DNA from: Sphingomonas sp. So64.6b
GTDB lineage: Bacteria > Pseudomonadota > Alphaproteobacteria > Sphingomonadales > Sphingomonadaceae
Direction: 5' to 3'
Length of the DNA: 64,000 nt
NCBI RefSeq assembly: GCF_014171475.1
Contig: NZ_CP048817.1
Coordinates: 1,178,001 to 1,242,000 of the forward strand
Position 1 is the first letter of the stretch, and each line of letters opens with the position of its first letter. Made by a program: the position numbers and the translations under genes. The notes below the pieces were generated by a model. It did no database searches and was not told where the DNA came from. It saw only the letters and a list, made by a program, of their open reading frames with translations. Of the stretch, positions 35,236 through 43,239 are shown in pieces.

Positions 35236-36240
35236 TCAGCCGATCTTGGCCAGCAGCGCCGCCTTTTTGCCGTCGAACTCCTCCTGCGTGATCGCACCGG
35301 CGACGAGCAGGCCGTGAAGCTTCTGGATCATCGCGTACGGATCCTCGCCCGTGCCACCCGATCCACCGCCACCCTGGCCCAAACCACTGGGGCCCAAACC
35401 ACCGGCCATGCTCTGGCCGATCGCCAGGCCAGCCGCCGCGCCCGCGCCAATTCCGGCCACGCCGCCCGATTGCGCGGCGGCGGTGCCGATCGCATCGGCG
35501 GTCTGGAACTTCACATAACGGTCGAGATCGCCGACCACGCGCATCGAGCTCGCCTTGTCGAGATACTCCTGCACGTTATCCGGTAGCGACAGGCTCTCAA
35601 CGAAGAAGGTGCAGCAGGTCAGGCCCCAGGCCTCGAACGCCGGCGCGACGGCCGTTTTGAGCCGTTCCGATAGCGCCGCCTGATCAGCCGCAAGATCGAC
35701 GAACGCCGTACTCCCGCCGCCCAGGCCCGACGCGAGCGCAGTGGCGATCGCGCCGCGCAGCTGCGATTCGACATCGGCGACGGTCAGTTTTTCGAGCGTG
35801 CCCATCAGCTTCGCCGCGAATACCGCGATATTGTCGAGGCGGAAAGAATAGCTGCCGAATGCGCGGATGCGCAGCGGCCCGAATTCCGCGTCGCGCACCG
35901 TGATTGGCTGTGGCGTACCCCATTTCAGCCCGGCCTGTTCCTTCGTGGTGAAGAAATACAGGTCCGACTTGAATGGCGAGGCGAACCCCTTGTCCCAGTT
36001 GAGCAGGGCGGTGAGGATCGGCAGATTGGACGTATCGAGCGTGTGCAGCCCGGGTTCGAACACGTCGGCGATCTTGCCTTCGTTATAGAAGAACGCCTTT
36101 TGTCCTTCGCGCACCGTCAGCTGCGCGCCGTTCTGAATTTCCTTATCCTGCGCCGGATAACGGATCGCCAGATCGCCCGGCTGCTCGGTCCAGTCGATGA
36201 CGTCGATGAATTGCTTCGACAGAAAATCAAGAATGCCCAT
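35236..36240 (-). CDS. SPFH/Band-7 protein with C-terminal SHOCT-like motif
   Basis: The protein has 334 residues of the YdjI/'virion core protein' type. An SPFH domain spans about 25-240 (DLAIRYPAQDKEIQNGAQLTV opening, FGSYSFRLDNIAVF). A Gly-rich linker (about 270-300) follows. The ending YAMIQKLHGLLVAGAITQEEFDGKKAALL is a SHOCT-like oligomerisation motif. There is no signal peptide or membrane helix. SPFH proteins build membrane-associated rings or scaffolds. It opens the cluster that runs to speD. Its upstream region has a 16-bp tandem duplication (36319-36350). Confidence 0.85.
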   Translation of the reverse strand: MGILDFLSKQFIDVIDWTEQPGDLAIRYPAQDKEIQNGAQLTVREGQKAFFYNEGKIADVFEPGLHTLDTSNLPILTALLNWDKGFASPFKSDLYFFTTKEQAGLKWGTPQPITVRDAEFGPLRIRAFGSYSFRLDNIAVFAAKLMGTLEKLTVADVESQLRGAIATALASGLGGGSTAFVDLAADQAALSERLKTAVAPAFEAWGLTCCTFFVESLSLPDNVQEYLDKASSMRVVGDLDRYVKFQTADAIGTAAAQSGGVAGIGAGAAAGLAIGQSMAGGLGPSGLGQGGGGSGGTGEDPYAMIQKLHGLLVAGAITQEEFDGKKAALLAKIG

Positions 36241-36318
36241 GTCGTCCTCCTGCCGGTCATTCTAGAATGTTTCGGGGGCGGGAGAAGCGTAAAGCGACAG
36301 GCGGGCCTTCGGCCATGT

Positions 36319-36350
36319 CGCTTTTTGCGCGAGACGCTTTTTGCGTGAGA
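36319..36350. repeat. 16-bp tandem duplication upstream of the SPFH gene
   Basis: CGCTTTTTGCGCGAGA and CGCTTTTTGCGTGAGA lie head to tail, differing at one base. They are about 80 bases upstream of the SPFH start, in the region that should hold its promoter. This could be a regulator site pair or chance duplication. Confidence 0.7.
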
Positions 36351-36500
36351 TGGGGGGTGATGTCCGGCCGGTCGTGCGCCACCCGCCCGTCCTATCCTGC
36401 ATCCGGCCTTGGCGGTGTCCGCTTAGCTCCGGATCGGATGTAAAATCTTAACCGATGCCGGCTTACGCCGATTCTCCACGTTCGAAAAGGGCGATCACCC

Positions 36501-36791
36501 GTGGCGCGCAATTCTACATCGGAACGCCGGACCGGCGATCGTCGTGTCCGGCAAGTCTATCACGATCTCGACCGGCGCAAAGGCTCGGATCGTCGCGTCG
36601 TCGAGCGCGAAATCGTCACGCGCGAGAGTGGCGAGGGGCTGGGCGTGTTCGCCTGGATTCTCATCGGCCTGGTCGTGTTGTTCCTGGTCGATGTGTATTT
36701 GTGGGAAGGGTATTACCGCCACGCCTTCTGGCTTGCCCTCAACGCCGACGCGGACGCGATGCGTGGTTGGAGCGACAGCCTCTGGCACTAA
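36501..36791 (+). CDS. Small single-pass membrane protein with basic N-terminus
   Basis: The protein has 96 residues from GTG 36501, preceded by GAAAAGG. The first 45 residues are highly charged, with three DRR motifs (TGDRRVRQ, LDRRKGSDRRVV). One membrane helix follows (VFAWILIGLVVLFLVDVYLW) and then a 25-residue tail. No family is recognised. It is divergent from the SPFH cluster and converges with the STAS-like gene, so a link to the cluster is possible but unsupported. Confidence 0.65.
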   Translation: MARNSTSERRTGDRRVRQVYHDLDRRKGSDRRVVEREIVTRESGEGLGVFAWILIGLVVLFLVDVYLWEGYYRHAFWLALNADADAMRGWSDSLWH

Positions 36792-36798
36792 TCCCGGG

Positions 36799-37191
36799 TC
36801 AGGCGGCCTGGTGGGCGACGTCTGTATGGCGCAACAGCCATTCGCGCGCATGGGCGGCCTCGGCGCGCGAATAGACCTCATAATCGACGCCGGGGATCAG
36901 CTTCGATTCGATCTTCGCCGCAGTGCGGATCCAGCTTTCATCGGCGATCACCGCGACCCGCCCAAGCGCGCGGACGATACGGAAAATCTCCGGTAGATGC
37001 TTCATCTCTTCGGCGAAGATGCCGAACGAATAATGCAGCGGCCCGCGCACATCGGCAAGCAGGTCGAGCCGGTCGGTCGTCCCCAGCATCAACGCGATAT
37101 CGGCGAGCACGCGCGTGACGTCGTCGCGGGTCAGATCGCCCTCGGCGACGATCTCGACGGCGGTGGGGTTGAGCGGGATGGTGGTCAGCAT
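36799..37191 (-). CDS. SpoIIAA-like STAS/SEC14 domain protein
   Basis: This 130-residue protein of the SpoIIAA-like family (formerly DUF3478) has an opening strand VEIVAEGDLTRDDV, LDLLADVRGP and the middle FGIFAEEMKHL. The closing VEYEVYSRAEAAHAREWLL equivalent reads DYEVYSRAEAAHAREWLL. Members resemble lipid-binding SEC14/STAS folds and lack a known partner. The ATG at 37191 gives the usual family length. It is divergent from the RlpA gene. Confidence 0.82.
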   Translation of the reverse strand: MLTTIPLNPTAVEIVAEGDLTRDDVTRVLADIALMLGTTDRLDLLADVRGPLHYSFGIFAEEMKHLPEIFRIVRALGRVAVIADESWIRTAAKIESKLIPGVDYEVYSRAEAAHAREWLLRHTDVAHQAA

Positions 37192-37302
37192 AACGGCTTC
37201 CGATCAAGGGTGTCGGTGATGAAACGCATGAGCCGCGCCCTTGGTTCGCCGTCGATCGAGGGGAGATTCCAATCGGATCGATACTGCTCTAGGATTGTGC
37301 GC

Positions 37303-37872
37303 ATGCGGGCATCACGGGCGATACGGATCGGGGGCACGGCGGCAGGCGTTCTGATGCTGTCGGCCTGTGGTGGCGGTAATTTCCGGCCGGTGAGCGACTT
37401 GCCGGTCCGGATCGGCCAGCCTTATCAGATCCGCGGCACCACCTATGTGCCGGCCGCCGACCCCGGATATGACGTGCTCGGTTATGCCAGCTGGTACGGC
37501 AATGAATCCGGCAACCGCACCGCGAACGGCGAACGCTTCCGCCCCGGCTGGGTTACCGCCGCGCACACGACGCTGCCGTTGCCGAGCTATGTCGAGGTGA
37601 CCGCGCTCGATAGCGGGCGGCGCATCGTGGTGCGGGTCAACGATCGCGGGCCGTTCGTGAAGGGAGCGCGCATCATCGACCTGTCGCGTGGTGCGGCGGA
37701 ATTGCTCGGCATGAAGACGCAAGGCCAGGCGCCGGTCCGGGTGCGCCGCATCGAACCATCGGAAAAGGACCGCGAACGCCTGCGCAAGGGCGAGCCCGCG
37801 CGTGAGCTGTCGCCCGTATCGGGGCGCGTGCTGCAGAATTTGCGGACGCAGCTATCGCGGGCGGGATTTTAG
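37303..37872 (+). CDS. RlpA-family septal ring lytic transglycosylase-like lipoprotein
   Basis: The protein has 189 residues with a lipobox (LMLSACGGG). The RlpA double-psi beta-barrel spans about 55-150, with ASWYGNESGNRTANGE and the catalytic-type Asp in VRVNDRGPFV. There is no SPOR domain at the C-terminus, so this is the short form. RlpA enzymes cut naked glycan strands in some bacteria; here activity is inferred. The ATG at 37303 is chosen because it places the signal peptide at the start. Next to it is a convergent L,D-transpeptidase, suggesting a cell-wall pair. Confidence 0.88.
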   Translation: MRASRAIRIGGTAAGVLMLSACGGGNFRPVSDLPVRIGQPYQIRGTTYVPAADPGYDVLGYASWYGNESGNRTANGERFRPGWVTAAHTTLPLPSYVEVTALDSGRRIVVRVNDRGPFVKGARIIDLSRGAAELLGMKTQGQAPVRVRRIEPSEKDRERLRKGEPARELSPVSGRVLQNLRTQLSRAGF

Positions 37873-37902
37873 CGTGATGATGCGCTGACCGGACTTGTCC
37901 CC

Positions 37903-38586
37903 TCAAGCCGCGGTGATGGCGTCGCCCAGGTTGAGTAATTCGCCGCGCGTGACGATCACCTTGTCGCCAAGCTTGACCACGCCGAACAGCTTCTTCGCGA
38001 ACGCGGTGGGGATCCCGACACAGCCATGGGTGACAAAGCCGTCGCCGACCTTGCTGCCATGGATCGAGATGCCGTCATTGGTCAGGCGCAACATGTACGG
38101 CATCGGCGCGTCGTACAGGTTGGAGACGTGATCGGCGTCCTTCTGCGTGATCGGAAAGATGCCGAGCGGCGTCGGCTTTTCATCGGCGCCATAGATGATG
38201 ACGGCGGTGCCGATCTCATAACCGGCGCGGAACACCGACAGGGTTTGCGCGGCAAGGTCGATGGTGACGACAATCGGTCCAGCCGGGGCGCCGCTTTCGT
38301 CCCAGTAGGAATCGCCCTGCCGCATCGGGCCTTCGACCGCCAGTATGCGCTTCACGACAAAGCGCGTATCGACCGGGACAGGCGCTGGCGTAGCGGCAGC
38401 CTTGGGGACCGGCGTCGGCGTTACGGGCTGGGCGGGCGCAGGCTTTGGCGCGGCGGTCGTGGCCGGTGACGGCGCGGCGATCAGGCCGATCGTGCCGACG
38501 AACAACGCGGCGCCGAACAGCAATGGCGTGATTAGCTGAACGCCAAGGGTCTTGCGGCCAGCCGCGAAGGGGAGTCGCCAACTCAT
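37903..38586 (-). CDS. L,D-transpeptidase (YkuD) family protein with variant motif
   Basis: The protein has 227 residues. An N-terminal membrane anchor (LITPLLFGAALFVGTIGLIA) is followed by a Pro/Ala-rich linker (APKPAPAQPVTPTPVPKA) and a YkuD catalytic domain with ISIHGSKVGDGFVTHGCVG. The Cys-His pair is present. However, the His-to-THGC distance is short, and the usual Arg/Asn after HGCx is Gly. The family forms 3-3 cross-links or attaches proteins to peptidoglycan. The variant motif may mean a changed donor specificity. Confidence 0.85.
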   Translation of the reverse strand: MSWRLPFAAGRKTLGVQLITPLLFGAALFVGTIGLIAAPSPATTAAPKPAPAQPVTPTPVPKAAATPAPVPVDTRFVVKRILAVEGPMRQGDSYWDESGAPAGPIVVTIDLAAQTLSVFRAGYEIGTAVIIYGADEKPTPLGIFPITQKDADHVSNLYDAPMPYMLRLTNDGISIHGSKVGDGFVTHGCVGIPTAFAKKLFGVVKLGDKVIVTRGELLNLGDAITAA

Positions 38587-38864
38587 ACGAGGCTATCTCC
38601 GGCAAAGCGGTGCCGCTTGCCAGCCCCTGTTTTGGAGCGTGCCGGGGCGGGACGGATTAAGGTGTTGTTTACCTTGATCGGCCGGGTGCAGCGAAAGAAC
38701 AGGCAATGCCGGTCGGTTACCAGGCTGTCTGGATAATCGTCATGTCAAAGAGCGGGCAGGGCACCAGGTGGCGGTCCTCGCCGCCGCTGATTGGCTTGGG
38801 CGGTGACGGAAGTGAATCGATCCGCTCGACGGCGTGGCATTCGTCAATCGCCGGGGCGTCGCTA

Positions 38865-39017
38865 TCACGCGGCCTTTCGGCCTCCCGTTGCGATCAGGTT
38901 CTTCAGCACGACGATGCGCTGGCGTTCCGTCGTCGCGTCGCGCGATGGTTGCGCCTGGATCTGATCGAGCAGCGCGCGCAGTTCCTTTTCCCACGGTGCT
39001 GTGTTGAGTTCGGACAT
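38865..39017 (-). CDS. 50-residue soluble protein with strong ribosome-binding site
   Basis: The frame from ATG 39017 to TGA 38865-38867 encodes MSELNTAPWEKELRALLDQI, followed by QAQPSRDATTERQRIVVLKN and LIATGGRKAA. It is a helical, charged protein without membrane segments. AAGGAGG lies 4 bases before the ATG, one of the best ribosome-binding sites in the window. No family is recognised. The 278 bases between it and the L,D-transpeptidase gene hold nothing I can support. Confidence 0.65.
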   Translation of the reverse strand: MSELNTAPWEKELRALLDQIQAQPSRDATTERQRIVVLKNLIATGGRKAA

Positions 39018-39389
39018 GATGCCTCCTTGCGTCAGGTCTGGTCAATAAACGGGTGCGGAACGGGCCGGTTCCAAAGCGAGCGGATGAATCGGGGTCAGGT
39101 CGACCTCGTTATCCGCCGGCCCGACAAGTCGCGCTCAGGGGCGACGCAGCAAAGCGATCGTGCCGTGCCCGCCATCGGCACACGCTGACCACGTCGAGCG
39201 ACCCGGACGGCATCGCGCAAAGCTCCTTGGTCGCCTGGTTAAGATCGCGCGCCGGCTGATTGTTCGACGCTCACGGAAAAGTCTGCATCGCGAAGCGCGG
39301 GGGCGGCTGAGGGGTGAAGGAAGCCGTCCCCATATCCCCGACCGCTATCAGCTTCCCAGGCATGATAGCGGCCATTCGGGACATCTCTC
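39018..39389. other. 372-base stretch without a supported gene
   Basis: Open frames here are short, lack ribosome-binding sites and read as shadow translations. No repeat, hairpin or recognisable pseudogene was seen. It should contain the promoter of the 50-residue gene at 38865-39017. Confidence 0.5.
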
Positions 39390-39998
39390 TCAATAGGCGG
39401 CGGTGAATCGTGCCCGGCTATGGTTCTTCTGTTCCAGTTCATCGACCATGGCGATGGCGTAGTCCGCGAAGCTGATCTTGCTGTCCCCGGCATCATCCGT
39501 AACGAGCTGGTCGCCGCCTGATCGGTATTGGCCGAGGCGCGGGCCTTCGAAGATGAGCGCGGCGGGCGAGAAGAAGGTCCAGTCGATGGCTGTCTCCTTG
39601 CGAAGGTCGTCCAGGAAAGCGATCCCGCCCATCGCGGCACCCTTCCATTCCTCCGGGAAGTCGGGTGAATCGATCAGGCGCTGGCCGGGCGCGACCTCAA
39701 GACTGGCCGCGCCGCCGGTGATCAGCAGCCGCCCCACGCCCGCCTGCCGTAACGCAGAGAGCAGCGTGTCGGGCGGCACGTCGAAATGCAGCGCGCTGAT
39801 CACGGCGTCGCTGCCGCGGATCAGCTCGGCAAGCTCAGCCGGATTTGATGCATCGCCCGCGATCGCCGTGACATCCGGCGCGTCGACAATCGCATCGGGC
39901 TTGCGGGCGATGGCAACGACCTGATGCCCACGACCCGCGAGTTCCTTGGTGATCTCCGACCCGGCGCGACCGCTCGCGCCCAGAACTGCAACTTTCAT
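39390..39998 (-). CDS. NmrA/SDR-like NAD(P)-binding protein
   Basis: The protein has 202 residues of the atypical short-chain dehydrogenase group (YwnB/NmrA-like). The nucleotide motif VAVLGASGRAGSEITKEL is at the N-terminus, with GDASNPAELAELIRGSDAVISAL and WTFFSPAALIFEGPR following. The catalytic Tyr-x3-Lys is not evident, as in many members of this group that act as redox sensors or flavin/biliverdin-type reductases. It is divergent from an HxlR regulator with 53 bases between, a frequent pairing that implies control by that regulator. Confidence 0.87.
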   Translation of the reverse strand: MKVAVLGASGRAGSEITKELAGRGHQVVAIARKPDAIVDAPDVTAIAGDASNPAELAELIRGSDAVISALHFDVPPDTLLSALRQAGVGRLLITGGAASLEVAPGQRLIDSPDFPEEWKGAAMGGIAFLDDLRKETAIDWTFFSPAALIFEGPRLGQYRSGGDQLVTDDAGDSKISFADYAIAMVDELEQKNHSRARFTAAY

Positions 39999-40051
39999 CA
40001 ATGATCTCCGGTGGTTTCCAACAGAGACCTAGTTGGCTATAGAAACTCCCC

Positions 40052-40492
40052 ATGCAAGACGGCACTTTCTCCACATCAGGTTACCTTCACGAAACCGGCG
40101 CTTCACGCGGCAACGTCTATGCCGGCAATTGCCCGACACGGCAGTTGCTCGATCGGATCGGAGATAAATGGAGCGTTCTGATCCTGCTGTTGCTCGGCGC
40201 GGAGGATATGCGTTTCAACAGACTGAAACGACAAATCGACGGCATTTCGCAGAAGATGCTCAGCCAGACACTGCGGTCGCTCGAGCGCGACGGACTCGTC
40301 ACGCGCGCGGTCGAATCGACGATGCCCGTGACGGTCACCTATGGCATCACGCCACTCGGTCGCGAACTTCTCGCGGCGCTGCGCTTCATGATCGATTGGG
40401 CCGAAACGCGGATCGAAGATGTGGCCGCAGCGCAAGTCGATTACGAGCGGCGCAACGGATGCGCCAATGGCTGTCAGGTGAGGGATGGGTGA
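40052..40492 (+). CDS. HxlR family transcriptional regulator
   Basis: This 146-residue winged-helix protein has the HxlR core: NCPTRQLLDRIGDKWSVLIL, then MRFNRLKRQIDGISQKMLSQ and a wing at PVTVTYGITPLG. Cys 27 lies just before the first helix, where HxlR-type redox regulators often have a sensing thiol. It is divergent from the NmrA-like gene and probably controls it in response to electrophiles or oxidants. A decayed 3' piece of a related HxlR gene occurs at 43240-43344. Confidence 0.9.
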   Translation: MQDGTFSTSGYLHETGASRGNVYAGNCPTRQLLDRIGDKWSVLILLLLGAEDMRFNRLKRQIDGISQKMLSQTLRSLERDGLVTRAVESTMPVTVTYGITPLGRELLAALRFMIDWAETRIEDVAAAQVDYERRNGCANGCQVRDG

Positions 40493-40529
40493 CAATCCGC
40501 TATTGTCATGCCTTGCGGTGAAGAGTTAG

Positions 40530-40552
40530 AAAAGTGGACTGTCACGGTAATT
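40530..40552 (+). repeat. Left 23-bp flanking repeat of an accessory patch
   Basis: AAAAGTGGACTGTCAC then GGTAATT. The same 23 bases, with one change, recur at 43200-43222 in direct orientation. Together they bracket 2.65 kb of genes absent from the HxlR-type context. It resembles an end of a mobile element, but no transposase is present. Confidence 0.8.
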
Positions 40553-40687
40553 CATGACGACGCCGGAGAACCATGCGGATCGCCCGGCTGAAACGACGCC
40601 CGGAGACATCGAGCGCGGGCTGCGGCTATGGTCGCCGTTGCTGACCGGGCGATTCCGATCGCCGTCATCCACCCAGGACCGTAAATA

Positions 40688-41221
40688 ATGGATCATGACC
40701 CCGGCGCACCGCAACTGACCATCGAGGATCTGCGCCATATCGCCCGCTGGGCCGCCGACTGTGCGGAACGGACACTGCCCATATTCGAGGCGAAGGCGCT
40801 GGACGATACGCGTCCGCGCGATGCGATCGCGGAAAGCCGTGTCTTTGCCGATGGTGGCACACGGACCGCAACGCTGCGTAAAATCGCCTGGGCGGCCCAC
40901 GCCGTCGCACGCGAGGTCGGCGACCCCGCCGCCGCCGCGGCAGCGCGCGCGGCTTCTACCGCCGCCGCCTCCGCCTATACCCATCCGATTGCGACGCCGC
41001 ATCAGGTCAATCACATCCTCGGCCCGGCGGCCTATGCCGCGCACGCAACCATCCTCGCGGCGGCCGGTGACGATGGCGTCGGGGAGGCGGAAATCCGCTG
41101 GGCGATCGAACGGGCGTCGCTTGCGGTTCGGCAAGCCGTGCGGAGGATGCCGGCCCGCGCGCCGGGCAAGGGGCCATTGGGGCTGCTATTCTATCGGCTT
41201 GATACCGGGTTGCGTTATTGA
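40688..41221 (+). CDS. Putative immunity protein-like protein
   Basis: The protein has 177 residues. LTIEDLRHIARWAADCAERTLPIFEA, the DTRPRDAIAE segment, an Ala-rich middle (VAREVGDPAAAAAARAAS) and AAYAAHATILAA match a family often annotated 'putative immunity protein'. It is all-helical and lacks a signal or membrane segment. No polymorphic toxin gene is nearby, so it would be an orphan immunity gene or has another role. The ATG at 40688 lacks a strong ribosome-binding site. It lies just inside the left 23-bp repeat. Confidence 0.65.
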   Translation: MDHDPGAPQLTIEDLRHIARWAADCAERTLPIFEAKALDDTRPRDAIAESRVFADGGTRTATLRKIAWAAHAVAREVGDPAAAAAARAASTAAASAYTHPIATPHQVNHILGPAAYAAHATILAAAGDDGVGEAEIRWAIERASLAVRQAVRRMPARAPGKGPLGLLFYRLDTGLRY

Positions 41222-41487
41222 GTGGCAGCTTGCGCAAGCTAGCCTATTTTCTTCATGGAAGAAGTAACCTCAAGGCCGCATTAGGAGAGGTAAGTGTTAC
41301 GGTAATGACGCGTCCCTACCAAAGGGTAGCAGTCTAAGGGGGGGGGCTCTATAATTGTCGTAATTCATAATTGAATGCGCGGCAATTATCCAGGAGACTG
41401 CCGATCAGACCAATTCCGTTCGATCTCAACTCGACTCCGGCTCGCGTCAATCGTAAACCTATGTTCACCAAGTCGGGGGATATGGTA

Positions 41488-42360
41488 ATGAACATAATAC
41501 GGTTTGCATTGGTCTTTATAGTCGGTGTTTCACTGGCGGGTTGCGGCACGATCGGCAGCAAAGCCCGGATAAATCCCAGTTCGATGGCAGTCTATAAGAG
41601 CGCGGACGGGACATGCCCATATGTACGAGGGTTGGGCGATGTTTCACGCGTCGAAGCAATCGATTTGAGTTGCTTTGCCTTTCAAGGCAGCTCCGACAAG
41701 GCCTACACGCTGGCCAGCAGGAGCAATGTTGATCGCAACCGATTGGAAGCTGCCCTTCTGAAGCATGCCGATGACATCTGCGTCCTAGAAAAGGGGCGCA
41801 TGGTTGCCAACCAGGCGATGACCAATACCAGCCTGAGCTTCGCGACTACCGCGCTCTCGACTGTTTCGACGATCGTTGGCGGAGAGCAGGCCAAGTCTAT
41901 TCTGTCGGGTGCCGCAGCTATCACGAGTGGAACGCAGGATCATGTCAACGCCAATTTCTACAAGAACCAGATTATTCAGGCGATTACGAAGGCCATAGAT
42001 GGAGAGCGATCGGCGGCATTGACGGCCCTCATTTCAAAGCGACAAACAGATTTCATAATATACACGGTCGATGAGATGATTCGTATGGTCAACGTCTATC
42101 ATCAGACTTGCTCATTCGAGCATGGAATGCAGGTTCTTCTGGATGCAACTATCAATCGCGAGGGGCTGAACGCTATCGTGCAAGAGCGAAACCTCCGTTC
42201 TACGGCCACCGACCTGATAGCGGCGATCAATGCGGCGAATAATCGAGGAAATCCCGGCAAAGCTACTGCAACTCGCCTGGAAGAAGCCTTACGCGAAGTC
42301 CAACTTCGTCGTGCAGCGTTGAGCCAGACAGTTCAAGGCACCAACCTGACGAGCGATTGA
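41488..42360 (+). CDS. Lipoprotein of unknown function, probably acquired
   Basis: The protein has 290 residues from ATG 41488, chosen because GGGGGA lies 8 bases upstream and it starts the signal peptide (MNIIRFALVFIVGVSLAGC, lipobox Cys 19). Earlier in-frame starts at 41461 and 41371 would precede the signal. The mature protein is largely helical, with a small-residue-rich segment near AKSILSGAAAITSGTQ and a C-terminal coiled part. No family is recognised. Base and codon use (many AT-ending codons) differ from the neighbouring chromosome, which suggests recent transfer. Confidence 0.7.
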   Translation: MNIIRFALVFIVGVSLAGCGTIGSKARINPSSMAVYKSADGTCPYVRGLGDVSRVEAIDLSCFAFQGSSDKAYTLASRSNVDRNRLEAALLKHADDICVLEKGRMVANQAMTNTSLSFATTALSTVSTIVGGEQAKSILSGAAAITSGTQDHVNANFYKNQIIQAITKAIDGERSAALTALISKRQTDFIIYTVDEMIRMVNVYHQTCSFEHGMQVLLDATINREGLNAIVQERNLRSTATDLIAAINAANNRGNPGKATATRLEEALREVQLRRAALSQTVQGTNLTSD

Positions 42361-42457
42361 ATCTATCGGGAGTTCCATAGTGTGCTGAAGAAGAGCCATA
42401 GTAGAACAGGCCCGTAATTCTGGTTACCAACCCGTGCTATCTGGAATTTAGGCAATC

Positions 42458-43015
42458 CTAGTGGTGGCGAACGACCTTGATGATCTCGGGCCGCTGGGCA
42501 TCCATGAACATATAGGCGCGGCCGAGCAGGGCCTGTTTGCCAAGATCGTCGAACTTGTTTGGTCCGAGCGGCGTAATGAGAACTTCGTCCGGCGTCAGGC
42601 CATCCAGGTGGCGCCTTTCGATCTCCTGCCAATGCGCCTTTGCGATGTCACTGAGCACCACATTCGCGGCGGGATGATTGTATCGAACGAGGATATTGCC
42701 GTCGTCCATTCCTGTCGGGTTCATGTCTGGGTGGAAGGCGAAAATATCAGCCAGCACCTTGAGCGAGAAAGCATTGGCATTCGCGTCGGATAACCCATCA
42801 GCCAAAATCACGCAGGTCCCGTTACGGAGAACCGCGAAGTCGGCTTTGCCGTCGTTATAATAGGATATGCGATCGACGATCCTATCGACCGGTTGCGAGA
42901 ACGAGGGTTGCCAGACCGGCACGGGCGGGAGGTTCTTCGTCGGGGGCATTTCAGCTCGACCACGGCCGGCGCCGAGCGTGGCGAGGAGGCCCGCAATGAA
43001 AGATCGTCTCACCAC
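42458..43015 (-). CDS. Exported protein of unknown function
   Basis: The protein has 185 residues. An N-terminal export signal (VRRSFIAGLLATLGAGRGRAE) starts with RRSF-x, compatible with Tat or Sec. The mature part includes ISYYNDGKADFAVLRNGTCVILADG and ends in DDLGKQALLGRAYMFMDAQRP. I recognise no family. It lies inside the patch bracketed by the 23-bp repeats and faces the lipoprotein gene at 41488 tail to tail. Confidence 0.6.
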   Translation of the reverse strand: MVRRSFIAGLLATLGAGRGRAEMPPTKNLPPVPVWQPSFSQPVDRIVDRISYYNDGKADFAVLRNGTCVILADGLSDANANAFSLKVLADIFAFHPDMNPTGMDDGNILVRYNHPAANVVLSDIAKAHWQEIERRHLDGLTPDEVLITPLGPNKFDDLGKQALLGRAYMFMDAQRPEIIKVVRHH

Positions 43016-43146
43016 ATCGCTTCTCCTACTCGTGCCATGCCTGACACAGGAGATCGTCGCGATCCACTGCCGACTCCGATTTTTCGGTCAGCGCTGCGTG
43101 GATCTACGGCTTGGGGAGCTGGCAAACTGCCCTCGTAATTTTATCT

Positions 43147-43166
43147 AATTGCGGTGACAGTCCGCC
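43147..43166 (-). repeat. Inverted, diverged copy of the 23-bp flanking repeat
   Basis: AATTGCGGTGACAGTCC is the reverse complement of the repeat core at 43203-43222, with one base changed, and the match fades after it. With the left copy at 40530 this gives the patch inward-facing ends like terminal inverted repeats. Confidence 0.6.
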
Positions 43167-43199
43167 AATTGTGACCATGCCTCGAAACCACACGTGAGA

Positions 43200-43236
43200 A
43201 AAAGTGGACTGTCACCGTAATTGCCACCGTAATTGC
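43200..43236 (+). repeat. Right 23-bp flanking repeat with a 12-bp tandem duplication
   Basis: Bases 43200-43222 repeat 40530-40552 with one mismatch. The last part, CACCGTAATTGC, is duplicated head to tail at 43213 and 43225. The junction runs straight into the broken HxlR fragment at 43240. Confidence 0.8.
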
Positions 43237-43239
43237 GCT

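Noticed and set aside
40530..43236. Complete insertion sequence
   Set aside because: Repeats and an inverted copy are present at the ends, but no transposase-like frame lies between them.
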